Assembly: GCA_049516835.1 (NCBI GenBank)
Contig: JBEKSR010000053.1
Span: forward strand, 1 to 29,827
Length of the DNA: 29,827 bases
Direction: 5' to 3'
DNA from: Fen-178 sp049516835
GTDB taxonomy: Bacteria; Acidobacteriota; Terriglobia; Bryobacterales; Bryobacteraceae
The first letter of the stretch is position 1. Every line of letters starts with the position of its first letter. The position numbers were made by a program, and so were the translations under genes. This document shows, piece after piece, positions 1 to 7,721 of this stretch. The notes below the pieces were generated by a model. That model made no database searches. It was not told the origin of the DNA and saw only the letters and a program-made list of their open reading frames with translations.

Positions 1-115
1 ACGAATTTTGTTTCGTCACAAATATTCTATTGGGAATCAGTCCCCACTCAAAACATTTTTTAAACTTTTTGTTTTTGCAGGCTCGGGGGGCAGGATGCGA
101 ATTTTGCAAGTCCCT

Positions 116-151
116 CTAAAGCATGCCCCACCAAGGTGGGGCATGCTTTAG
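116..151. terminator. Perfect long hairpin downstream of the BACON-repeat gene
   Basis: The arms at 116-132 and 135-151 are exact 17-base reverse complements (ctaaagcatgccccacc and its complement) with only two bases between them. The hairpin lies 47 bp past the stop of the leftward gene, so it could end that transcript. No T-run follows the stem on the minus strand, so it is not a canonical intrinsic terminator; it may instead be a dispersed palindromic repeat. The rest of 1-197 is AT-rich and shows no gene. Confidence 0.5.
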
Positions 152-197
152 CTTGCCGATTTCGCGAGCCAGCGCCACTCAGTGTGAAGTGCGCCGC

Positions 198-3100
198 CTA
201 CCGCACCGACACCGTCACGCCATTCTGGCTGCTGTTCGAGCCGATGTACACCTGAATCGACTGCGGGCCCGACTGCGCGTTTGTCGGGATCTGCACGTTA
301 AGCTGCATCAACCCCGCGGCCAGACCCGGCGCTTCCCCGGCGTAAGTCCAGAGAGCCGGGTAGCCGTTGATCAGCACCGAGATCGGCAGCAGCGGCGCCG
401 GCGTCACCTGCGGAGGCGGCAAGGTCCCGGTGGTAATCGCGCCCGTGACTCCCTGCGGGCTGGTCTGGCCCTCGCCCGTCATGAACACCATTACGATGCT
501 GCCTTTGGCCGCCGGATTGCCCGGCCCGTTCACGCTGTAGTCCTGGTTCAGGATGGCCCCCGGCCCGCTGCCCTGCGCGTTCTGCGTGAACACCCCCGGC
601 ATCGTGGTCGCCGAGTTCAACTGGTACGCGTTGGAAGTCTGCCCCACGTACTTGACCCACACCGACGGGCTGGCAATGGGCGCCATCTCATACGGCACTA
701 TCGCCGATATCTGTGTGGCGCTGGCGTAGATCATGGGAGCGAAGATGCCATTGAACAGCACCTGCACGCCGCCGATAGTGGTCGCCAGCTTGCCGGTCGA
801 GGGGTCCACGGAGGCGTAAGCCGCGGCGGCCGGTCCCATGGCCGTGCCAAAGATGGTAACAATCTCACCCGGGGAAACCGCGCCCCTGGTGAAGCTTGCG
901 GCATTCACCACGCTATTGATAGTGGGCAGCGGCGCCGTCACCGTCAGGGTCACGCTGATGCTGGTCGAGCCCGTAGCGGTGCCCGTGCCGCTCACCAGGA
1001 TGGTCCCGTTGTACGAACCCGCGCCCAGGGTCCCTGGAGTCGCCGTCACCGTCAGTGCGGCCGTCCCCGTGGTTGGCGTGGTCCCGCTCGTGGGGGAAAC
1101 GGAGAGCCAGTTGCTCCCGGCCGTGACTTGCGCCGTAAAGCCCAGGCTCTGCCCGCCGCCGGAAACATTCACCGTTGCGGGTGTCGGGTTCGTGCCGCCC
1201 GCCTGGTACGAGAACGACAGCGTCGTCGTGGATGTAACGGTCACCGTCGGCGCCGCTTGCACCGTCAGGGTGACCGGAACGGCCACCACCGTCCCGCCGG
1301 TCGGCGTGATGGTAATGGTGGCGTTGTAAGGTCCCGCCGCCAGGCCGCTGGGATTCACTATGCTTATTGTGAGATTCGCCGGCGTGTTGAGCGAGGTGCC
1401 GTTTGTAACACCCGTCGAAAGCCAGGTGACGCTGCTCGTCGCGATGGTGAACGAGACGGGCGCCGACCCCGACGCGCTGCCCACCAGCAAAGTCTGAGCT
1501 GCTGGCGCGCTCCCGCCCACCGTGTAAGTGAAACTCAAAGAAGGCGTCCCCACCTGGTTGTTGGCGGTTACCGTGACATTGCAGTTCCCGGCGCAGGTCG
1601 ACGAGGTGCTTACCACCAGGGTTACCTGGACCGTTTGCGTAATGCCGTTGGCCACCAGCGTAATCGTGCCGTAGTAGGGGGAACCCGCCGCCGTCAGGCT
1701 TGCCTGGTTCACCACCGAAACCGTGAGGGTTGGGCTGGAACTGGTGTTCAGACTGCCCGAAGGCGAGATGCTCAGCCAGTTGCCGGTGCTGTACGCATTC
1801 GCCGTATAGTACGTAAGGGTCGACGCGCTCACAGACAGCGTCTGCGAAGCCGGGGCAGTGCCGTTCTGGGTTGCGTTGAACGTCATTGACGAAGGGCTCA
1901 GAGTCAGGCTGCCGCCCGAAACCGTGCTGCCGGTCACCGTCAGCACCACTGGAACGTTCATCGGGCTATTGGCCGCGCTTCCAGCCGTGGTTGCCGTCAC
2001 TGTCACACTGCCGGTGTAAACCCCGTTCGGCAGCGATGACAGGTTGTTGCCCTGGACCGTGACCACGGTAGGCGTATTTGGCTGCGTCGGCGCACTTACG
2101 CTCAGCCAGCTCGTTGACGTGGTCGCACTCACCGCGATGGCGGAGGTATCGCTGGCGCTCAGGTATAAAGGCGAATAAGGGATCGCGCCGCCGGCCGTGT
2201 AGGAGAAGTTGAGCGATCCCGGATAGGCCACCAGCACGGGGCTGGTGCCGGGCGTCACCAGCAAACTGACCGACACGGTAGCGGTGCCGCCGGCGGTACT
2301 CACCGTAAACGTGGCCGTGTAGGGCGTGGTGCTCGCCACCAGCGATCCCGGGGTGACGTTCACCGAGATTATCGCGGGGCCATACGTGCTGCTGGGCGAA
2401 GCCGACAGCCAGCCGCCAGTCTGGCCGCTGGCGTAGGTTGGAGCCGAGACCGAGAACGTCCCCGTTCCCGTAACGACGATGCCCTGCGACGGCACGCTCT
2501 GCCCATTCACAGGCGTGCCCGTCTGGTAGGCGAACGTCAGCGACGTCGGGGTCACGATTCCAGGCGTCGTGGTTGTACCGCCGGAGCCCACGACAAAGCT
2601 GATCGGGATTGTCTGGCTCACCTGGGTCCCGCTGGTTGGTATCAGGGTCACGTACAAGGAGCCGGGGTACGTGTTTGCCGAAAGGCCGTAGGGGTTCCCG
2701 TACACGGTCACGGAGGCGGCGGCGGGAGTTGTGCTGGTGGTGGTCACACCACTGACGGACAGCCCTGAACCGCCAATACTTGCGGCGAACGTGCCGGAGG
2801 TAGCGCTAGTCAAGGTAACCACCTGCGATGTAGTGTTCCCGCCCACCGCGGCCGTTAGGGTCATGGGGTTCGGAGACCACGTAATCCCGCTCGTCGTTCC
2901 GCTATTCACCACCAGATTGACGGTGATCGTGACCTGATTACCGTTCGAGTCCGTCACATACACATAGCCGGTGTAATTCCCGGCGGCCAGCGAATTAATG
3001 CTCGCGCTAGGTAAGATCTGGAGACCCCCGCTGATATTGCCGGAAGTAGGGCTCGCGTACAGCCAGGAATTGGAGCTGTTCACGATGGTCGAGAAAGTGG

Positions 3101-3959
3101 CGGCGCCAGTCGTACTCGTAAGCGTTACCGACGACGAGGGGTACACTCCGCTATTCGTGTTGAAGCTCCAGTAGATCGGGTTGGGGCTGGCGGTCAGATT
3201 CCCGGTTCCCCCACCCGTCCCCACCGTGAACGTGACGCCGATCGTCGACGTCGTCCCGCCGTTAGGCGAGACGGTAACCGTCCCATGATATGTGCCATTC
3301 GCCAGCGTGACCCCATTGGGCACCGCAATCGTCAGGGTCGCGAAACCGCCGGCGTTCACTGTGTAGGTGTCCGCCGACGCCGCCAGCCAAGCGCCGCCCG
3401 AGGTCGTCGTAGTCGTGGGGATGGGGAACGTAACCACAGTGCCGCTGTTGTTGCTCAGAGTGACCGTAGTCGAGGTACTCGATCCCGACGCCGCGCTCAA
3501 GGCCACGGAAGTCTGGCTCGGAGTAAGCGTGCCGCCGCCGGGGTTCGAGCCGTTAGCGTAGTAGGTAATCGTGATGGTGGCGGGGGAAGCGCCCGACGGG
3601 TTCGTGTCAGTCAGCGTCACCGTGGCAGTGTGCAGGCCGGGCTGCAATTGTCCCGCATTGCCGCCGATCGCGAAGTACAGGAACGCCGGCGTGGTGAATC
3701 CCGAACCAGACTCGCTCAGCCAGGCGGGGTCGCCGCTGGCATAGCTCACCGCCGACTCCGTGAACGTGATCGCGGTCAAATCCGCCTCCCTGCCGGTGAC
3801 GTAGACCGCCGCGGCCGTGCCCGACGTTGGAGTCACCGTGACGGCGTTCGAATTGGTGCTGTTCAGGTTGAACGTCTGCGCGTGTCCGGGCACCACCATG
3901 AGGAGCGCGGTCGCGAGAAATAGAACGGTCTTGCTGAAATACGTGTGAGCGGCGTCCAT
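198..3959 (-). CDS. Secreted BACON/Ig-like repeat protein with Solibacter-type C-terminal domain
   Basis: A 1253-residue exported protein. The N-terminus has a short polar stretch, a hydrophobic core (residues about 10-25) and a signal-peptidase-like site after GHA. Residues about 30-1010 are roughly ten repeats of about 95-110 residues, rich in Thr, Ser, Gly and Val. Each carries a motif of the type 'WLSVSPTSG' and a later 'G.Y.G.v.v' strand, as in BACON or other bacterial Ig-like beta-sandwich domains. The last 240 residues (beginning 'INSVVNAASFTRGAVSPGEIV') match the TIGR03437-type domain known from Solibacter usitatus surface proteins. Such proteins are thought to be surface-exposed or secreted, probably binding carbohydrate or mediating adhesion; no catalytic motif is visible. 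The ATG at 3959 is preceded by GAGGA about 8 bases upstream. A long opposite-strand reading frame covers its 3' part and is an artefact of GC-rich codons. Confidence 0.9.
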   Translation of the reverse strand: MDAAHTYFSKTVLFLATALLMVVPGHAQTFNLNSTNSNAVTVTPTSGTAAAVYVTGREADLTAITFTESAVSYASGDPAWLSESGSGFTTPAFLYFAIGGNAGQLQPGLHTATVTLTDTNPSGASPATITITYYANGSNPGGGTLTPSQTSVALSAASGSSTSTTVTLSNNSGTVVTFPIPTTTTTSGGAWLAASADTYTVNAGGFATLTIAVPNGVTLANGTYHGTVTVSPNGGTTSTIGVTFTVGTGGGTGNLTASPNPIYWSFNTNSGVYPSSSVTLTSTTGAATFSTIVNSSNSWLYASPTSGNISGGLQILPSASINSLAAGNYTGYVYVTDSNGNQVTITVNLVVNSGTTSGITWSPNPMTLTAAVGGNTTSQVVTLTSATSGTFAASIGGSGLSVSGVTTTSTTPAAASVTVYGNPYGLSANTYPGSLYVTLIPTSGTQVSQTIPISFVVGSGGTTTTPGIVTPTSLTFAYQTGTPVNGQSVPSQGIVVTGTGTFSVSAPTYASGQTGGWLSASPSSTYGPAIISVNVTPGSLVASTTPYTATFTVSTAGGTATVSVSLLVTPGTSPVLVAYPGSLNFSYTAGGAIPYSPLYLSASDTSAIAVSATTSTSWLSVSAPTQPNTPTVVTVQGNNLSSLPNGVYTGSVTVTATTAGSAANSPMNVPVVLTVTGSTVSGGSLTLSPSSMTFNATQNGTAPASQTLSVSASTLTYYTANAYSTGNWLSISPSGSLNTSSSPTLTVSVVNQASLTAAGSPYYGTITLVANGITQTVQVTLVVSTSSTCAGNCNVTVTANNQVGTPSLSFTYTVGGSAPAAQTLLVGSASGSAPVSFTIATSSVTWLSTGVTNGTSLNTPANLTISIVNPSGLAAGPYNATITITPTGGTVVAVPVTLTVQAAPTVTVTSTTTLSFSYQAGGTNPTPATVNVSGGGQSLGFTAQVTAGSNWLSVSPTSGTTPTTGTAALTVTATPGTLGAGSYNGTILVSGTGTATGSTSISVTLTVTAPLPTINSVVNAASFTRGAVSPGEIVTIFGTAMGPAAAAYASVDPSTGKLATTIGGVQVLFNGIFAPMIYASATQISAIVPYEMAPIASPSVWVKYVGQTSNAYQLNSATTMPGVFTQNAQGSGPGAILNQDYSVNGPGNPAAKGSIVMVFMTGEGQTSPQGVTGAITTGTLPPPQVTPAPLLPISVLINGYPALWTYAGEAPGLAAGLMQLNVQIPTNAQSGPQSIQVYIGSNSSQNGVTVSVR

Positions 3960-3975
3960 GATTTTTCCTCAACCA

Positions 3976-4000
3976 GATTGATGATACACCATCATCAATC
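3976..4000. promoter_or_regulatory. Dyad-symmetric candidate operator upstream of the BACON-repeat gene
   Basis: A perfect 10-bp inverted repeat (gattgatgat / atcatcaatc, 3976-3985 and 3991-4000) is separated by five bases. It sits 17-41 bp upstream of the minus-strand start at 3959. It is AT-rich compared with its surroundings and could be a repressor site or a 5'-leader stem. No protein can be assigned to it. The whole 3960-4064 gap is about 105 bp. Confidence 0.4.
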
Positions 4001-4064
4001 CGAAAAACAGATCTAACTCTCTGTTTATATTGGGATACGGACGCGGTTCCCCTCTATCATACCG

Positions 4065-6116
4065 CTATTTCAAGATCCGGAAAAGATTGCTGTAGTCGTC
4101 TGTCCACAATCGCACAGTCCGCTGCGACCCGATTTCCGCCGAATGGTTCAGCTCCTCGCCGTGGAAACCGCTGGCCGGGGAAGTCATGAGCACCCAGGTG
4201 GCGCCGAAAACATCCTGCGTATCGTCGTCGTCGGTGTCCACCACGCGCGCCATCTTCCCGGTCGCGCGGGTCTCCCCCGCCAGCACCGGCTCCAAATCCA
4301 GGTAGCGGTTGGAAATGTGTACCGCCAGCACGCCGTCCGGCCGCAGGTGCCGGAAATACACCTGGATGGCCTCGAGCGTCAGCAGGTGCACGGGGATCGA
4401 GTCGCTGGAGAACGCGTCCACCGCCAGAACATCGAAATTCTCGGGGGACTCGCGCTCCAGCGACAACCGCGCATCGCCCATGGCCACATCCACTTTGGCC
4501 TTCGAATCGCCCAGGAAAGTGAATTCCGTGTGCGCCAGCCGCAGCACCAGCGGGTTGATCTCGTAAAAGCGGTAATAATCTCCCGGCCGCCCGTACGCCG
4601 CCAGGGTCCCCGTGCCCAACCCGATCACGCCCACCCGGATCGCCCTGGTCTTCTCTTTTTCCCGGATGGCCAGCCCCACCCCGGTGTCCGGGCCGTAATA
4701 CGTGGTTGGCAGATCGCGGCGCGCCGGATTCAGGAACTGTTCGCCGTGGTTGATGGTGCCGTGGGTCAGAGTCCGGGTGGCATCCAGTTGGGTGGCCGGG
4801 CCGCTATCGCGCACCCTCAGCGAACCATAGAAATTGCGGACCAGCTCGCGCGACCCGCGCACCGAATTCCGGATCTGGAGCCCCACAAATACCGCCAGCG
4901 CCACCGTCAGCACCGCCGCCACAATGGGCGCCGGCTGCCGCCAGTGCTGAAACCATTTGATCTCCGCGTCCTGCCGCAGCACCCACAGCACCAGCACCGC
5001 GCAGGCCACCAGGCCCAGCGGCATCTCGTAAATGGCGTTGAACAGGCGCGGCGCCACCAGGCCCACCAGCAGTCCGCCCAACGCGCCACCCGCCGCAATC
5101 ATGACGTAAAAGTGCGTGAGGTATCGCGGATCGGGCTTCAGCCGCGCCAGCTCGCCGTGGCACACCATGCAGCAGGTAAAGAGGCCCATTGTAAACAGCG
5201 GCACCATCACCCGGATGGGAACGCTGCCGGTGGAGTCCACGCTCAGCGCGTATGCCATGGACCCCAGCGCCACCGCCAGAAGCTGAAGATACGGATTGCG
5301 CCGGTACCAGCCGCTGCCTTCAAAGCACAGGATGAACGTCAGCAGATAGATGCTCAGCGGCAGCACCCACAGGAACGGAATGGCCGCCACGTTTTGCGAA
5401 AGATGATTGGTGATTGCCAGCAGCAGCAACGAGGCTACCGCCGGCAGCAACAGCCAGATCAAATACTTCTTCGCCGATGGCGGCACTGCGTGCGCACCCG
5501 GCGAGGCGCCGCTGGCCCCCGGCCCCTGGCCCCTGGCCCCCGGCCCCGAGCCTATGGCCGTCACCCCGCACAGCACCACAAACACGCCATACGCCGCCGA
5601 CCACATCCAGGCCTGCTGGTGCGTCGTGAACACCGGCTCGAACAGCACCGGGTAGCTCAGCAGCGCGAACATCGAGCCGGCATTCGAAAGCGCGTACAAC
5701 CGGTAGGGCATGGCGCCCTGGAACCGCCGGGCGTACCACGCCTGCAGCAGGGGCCCGGTGGTGGACAGCAGGAAATACGGAAGCCCCACCGTCACCGCCA
5801 GCAATCCCAGAATCCGCAGCGTGGGATCTTCCCCGCCCAGCGGTTTCCACGCAGTGCTGGGGTACACCGGAAGCGCCAGCGCGCTCAGCAGCAGCAGCCC
5901 AGCGTGAACCAGCATTTGCGTTCGCGGCCTGAGATAGCGCACCAGCGCATGCGCATAGAGGTACCCCAGCAGCAGCGCCATCTGAAAAAACAGCAGGCAC
6001 ACGGTCCACACGGCAGCCGAGCCGCCGAACCACGGCAAAATGATCTTGGCGATGACCGGCTGAACCTGAAACAACAGGAAGGCGCTCACCACGATTGTCA
6101 GTGCGTAAAGAATCAT
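4065..6116 (-). CDS. Membrane-anchored spermidine synthase-like protein
   Basis: A 683-residue fusion of a polytopic membrane domain with a spermidine-synthase-like methyltransferase fold. The N-terminal part (about 1-430) has many hydrophobic segments, beginning 'MILYALTIVVSAFLLFQVQP', typical of the fused MFS/spermidine synthase family. The C-terminal part has the nucleotide-binding glycine motif GLGTG (499-503), an acidic residue after 'RFYE' (519), 'MGDAR' (about D548), 'VDAFSSDSIP' (about D567) and 'WTDDYSNL' near the end. The fold binds SAM or decarboxylated SAM, but the substrate of the fused family is not established, so polyamine synthesis is not asserted. An in-frame start exists at 6239, but its 41 extra residues are arginine/cysteine-rich, overlap the acyl-CoA dehydrogenase relic and are not hydrophobic. 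The ATG at 6116 directly begins the first membrane helix and is preferred. A glycine-rich linker is encoded by a heptamer repeat at 5512-5546. Confidence 0.85.
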   Translation of the reverse strand: MILYALTIVVSAFLLFQVQPVIAKIILPWFGGSAAVWTVCLLFFQMALLLGYLYAHALVRYLRPRTQMLVHAGLLLLSALALPVYPSTAWKPLGGEDPTLRILGLLAVTVGLPYFLLSTTGPLLQAWYARRFQGAMPYRLYALSNAGSMFALLSYPVLFEPVFTTHQQAWMWSAAYGVFVVLCGVTAIGSGPGARGQGPGASGASPGAHAVPPSAKKYLIWLLLPAVASLLLLAITNHLSQNVAAIPFLWVLPLSIYLLTFILCFEGSGWYRRNPYLQLLAVALGSMAYALSVDSTGSVPIRVMVPLFTMGLFTCCMVCHGELARLKPDPRYLTHFYVMIAAGGALGGLLVGLVAPRLFNAIYEMPLGLVACAVLVLWVLRQDAEIKWFQHWRQPAPIVAAVLTVALAVFVGLQIRNSVRGSRELVRNFYGSLRVRDSGPATQLDATRTLTHGTINHGEQFLNPARRDLPTTYYGPDTGVGLAIREKEKTRAIRVGVIGLGTGTLAAYGRPGDYYRFYEINPLVLRLAHTEFTFLGDSKAKVDVAMGDARLSLERESPENFDVLAVDAFSSDSIPVHLLTLEAIQVYFRHLRPDGVLAVHISNRYLDLEPVLAGETRATGKMARVVDTDDDDTQDVFGATWVLMTSPASGFHGEELNHSAEIGSQRTVRLWTDDYSNLFRILK
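5512..5546. repeat. Five tandem CYGGCCC heptamers inside the spermidine synthase-like gene
   Basis: Reading the plus strand, the units are ctggccc, ccggccc, ctggccc, ctggccc, ccggccc. On the coding strand they give a Gly/Pro/Ala/Arg/Gln linker between membrane segments. Related units occur at 26210-26223 (intergenic) and 26671-26684 (inside another membrane protein). Confidence 0.8.
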
Positions 6117-6132
6117 GATCGGTCCACGGTCC

Positions 6133-6213
6133 CTACTCCGTCTGCCGCACCAGCAACTCCTCTTTGCTGAACAGGGAATCGACGCAGAAATAGTCCACGC
6201 CTCGAAACGCCAT
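6133..6213 (-). pseudogene. 26-codon relic resembling the acyl-CoA (glutaryl-CoA type) dehydrogenase N-terminus
   Basis: Between the dehydrogenase at 6300 and the membrane synthase at 6116, an ATG frame on the minus strand reads MAFRGVDYFCVDSLFSKEEL, then LVRQTE, then a TAG stop. The pattern 'F+GVDYF..D.L.S.EE.LVR.T' is how many acyl-CoA dehydrogenases of the glutaryl-CoA type begin, before their first helix. The rest of the roughly 390-residue enzyme is absent: the next gene starts 16 bp after the stop. This looks like the 5' stub left by a deletion. The call rests on recalled family resemblance over 26 residues, so chance resemblance or a short real peptide cannot be excluded. Confidence 0.5.
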
Positions 6214-6299
6214 TTTCGTAATCTTCTATTTGAACACACGTAGCGCCGGCGGCGGCACGCCCGATGCGGGTCTGGGCCGCCGGTGAGACCCGACTCACA

Positions 6300-7562
6300 T
6301 CACGGATACAGGCCGCGAAGTTTGACCGCTTCCGCTACCCGTCCGACCCCCAGCATGTTGGCCGCGAGCCGCATGTTCAGCTTGCGATCGGTGTGAATCT
6401 TGAACACCTCGATGAACGAGGTCTTCATCACACGTTCCAGCCGGTTGTAGACATCCTGCGCGTCCCAGAACAGGTGCTGCTCGTCCTGCACCCACTCGAA
6501 GTACGACACGGTCACGCCACCCGCGTTGCACAGAATGTCGGGAATCAGGAACACGCCCTTCTGGTCCAGAATGCGGTCGGCCTCCGGCGTCACGGGCCCG
6601 TTGGCCGCTTCCGCCACGATGCGCGTGCGGATGGTGTGCGCGTTCGCCTCGGTGATGGTGTTCTCGAGCGCCGCCGGGATGAGGATTTCGCACTCCAGGC
6701 TCAGCAGTTCCTCGGGCGTGATTTCCTCCGCGGCGGGGAAGCCTTTCAAACTGCCCGTACGCTCCTTGTGCATGATCAGCTTGGGGATGTCCAACCCGTG
6801 CCGGTTGTAAATGGCGATCCGCGAATCGCTCGCGCCGACGACCACGGCCTGCGCGCTGTCCAACAGATGCGCGGCGATCGACCCGGCGTTGCCGAATCCC
6901 TGCACCACCACGCGCGCACCCTTAATCGGAATACCGAGTTCCTCGCTGCTGCTGAGCACGGTGTAGTACACGCCGCGGCCGGTGGCTTCGTTGCGGCCCA
7001 GCGATCCGCCCAGGCAGATCGGCTTGCCCGTCACCACGCCCGGAACCGGATAGCCCTTGGTCATGCTGTAGGTGTCCATGATCCACGCCATGATTTGCGG
7101 CGTGGTATAGACATCCGGCGCCGGGATGTCCTGTTCCGGTCCGATCAGCGGCAGGATGGCGCTGGCATAGCGGCGGGTCAGCCGCTCGATCTCGCCAATG
7201 GACATCTCCTTGGGGTTGCAGGTGACGCCGCCCTTGCCGCCACCGAACGGAATATTCACTACCGCGCATTTCCACGTCATCCACGTGGCCAGCGCCTTCA
7301 CTTCGTCCACGGTGACGTTGGGGTGGAACCGGATTCCGCCCTTGGCTGGACCGCGCGTGGTGCTGTGCTGCACGCGGTATCCCTCGAACCGGAAGATGTG
7401 TCCATTATCCAGCCGGACCGGCACGCTCACACAAAGTATGCGTTCCGGATATTTGATCATGGCTCGCACGTTTTCTTCGAGCTCCAGCGCGTTTGCCGCC
7501 AGGTCGAAGTTCTCGAGTGCGACTTCGTATGCGTTCTGCTCAGGCGTTGCGGTTGCCGACAT
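6300..7562 (-). CDS. gdhA: Glu/Leu/Phe/Val dehydrogenase, probably glutamate dehydrogenase
   Basis: A 420-residue amino acid dehydrogenase, cytosolic, interconverting glutamate with 2-oxoglutarate and ammonia using NAD(P). Visible family landmarks are the substrate-binding lysines in 'RGPAKGGIRF' (K74) and 'MTWKCA' (K98), the catalytic lysine in 'PFGGGKGG' (K110), the catalytic aspartate in 'DIPAPDVYT' (D150), and a Rossmann loop 'VVQGFGNAGS' (about 220-228). Length and motifs fit the short hexameric GDH class. A leucine or other branched-chain substrate is possible, because the families are close. The ATG at 7562 follows GAAAGAGG with about 7 bases of spacing. The frame stays open upstream to 10109, but that extension is antisense to two good genes and resembles nothing. 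Confidence 0.92.
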   Translation of the reverse strand: MSATATPEQNAYEVALENFDLAANALELEENVRAMIKYPERILCVSVPVRLDNGHIFRFEGYRVQHSTTRGPAKGGIRFHPNVTVDEVKALATWMTWKCAVVNIPFGGGKGGVTCNPKEMSIGEIERLTRRYASAILPLIGPEQDIPAPDVYTTPQIMAWIMDTYSMTKGYPVPGVVTGKPICLGGSLGRNEATGRGVYYTVLSSSEELGIPIKGARVVVQGFGNAGSIAAHLLDSAQAVVVGASDSRIAIYNRHGLDIPKLIMHKERTGSLKGFPAAEEITPEELLSLECEILIPAALENTITEANAHTIRTRIVAEAANGPVTPEADRILDQKGVFLIPDILCNAGGVTVSYFEWVQDEQHLFWDAQDVYNRLERVMKTSFIEVFKIHTDRKLNMRLAANMLGVGRVAEAVKLRGLYP

Positions 7563-7721
7563 GGCCGAACCTCTTTCAGAGTTTTCAAACTTGGAAAAGT
7601 CTCTACAGCCGGAATCATAATTCCTATCACGCACCACGTCAATGGGGTGCTGGCTGCGCCACGGCATCAGAAAATCTTGTGAGAATCTCCCGCTCCGCCC
7701 CACTATCTCCCTGACAGCGAA

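Noticed and set aside
123..1889. 588-codon open frame on the plus strand
   Set aside because: It lies antisense to the Thr/Ser/Gly-rich repeat gene, has arginine/histidine-rich composition with no domain, and is explained by GC-rich codons in the real gene.
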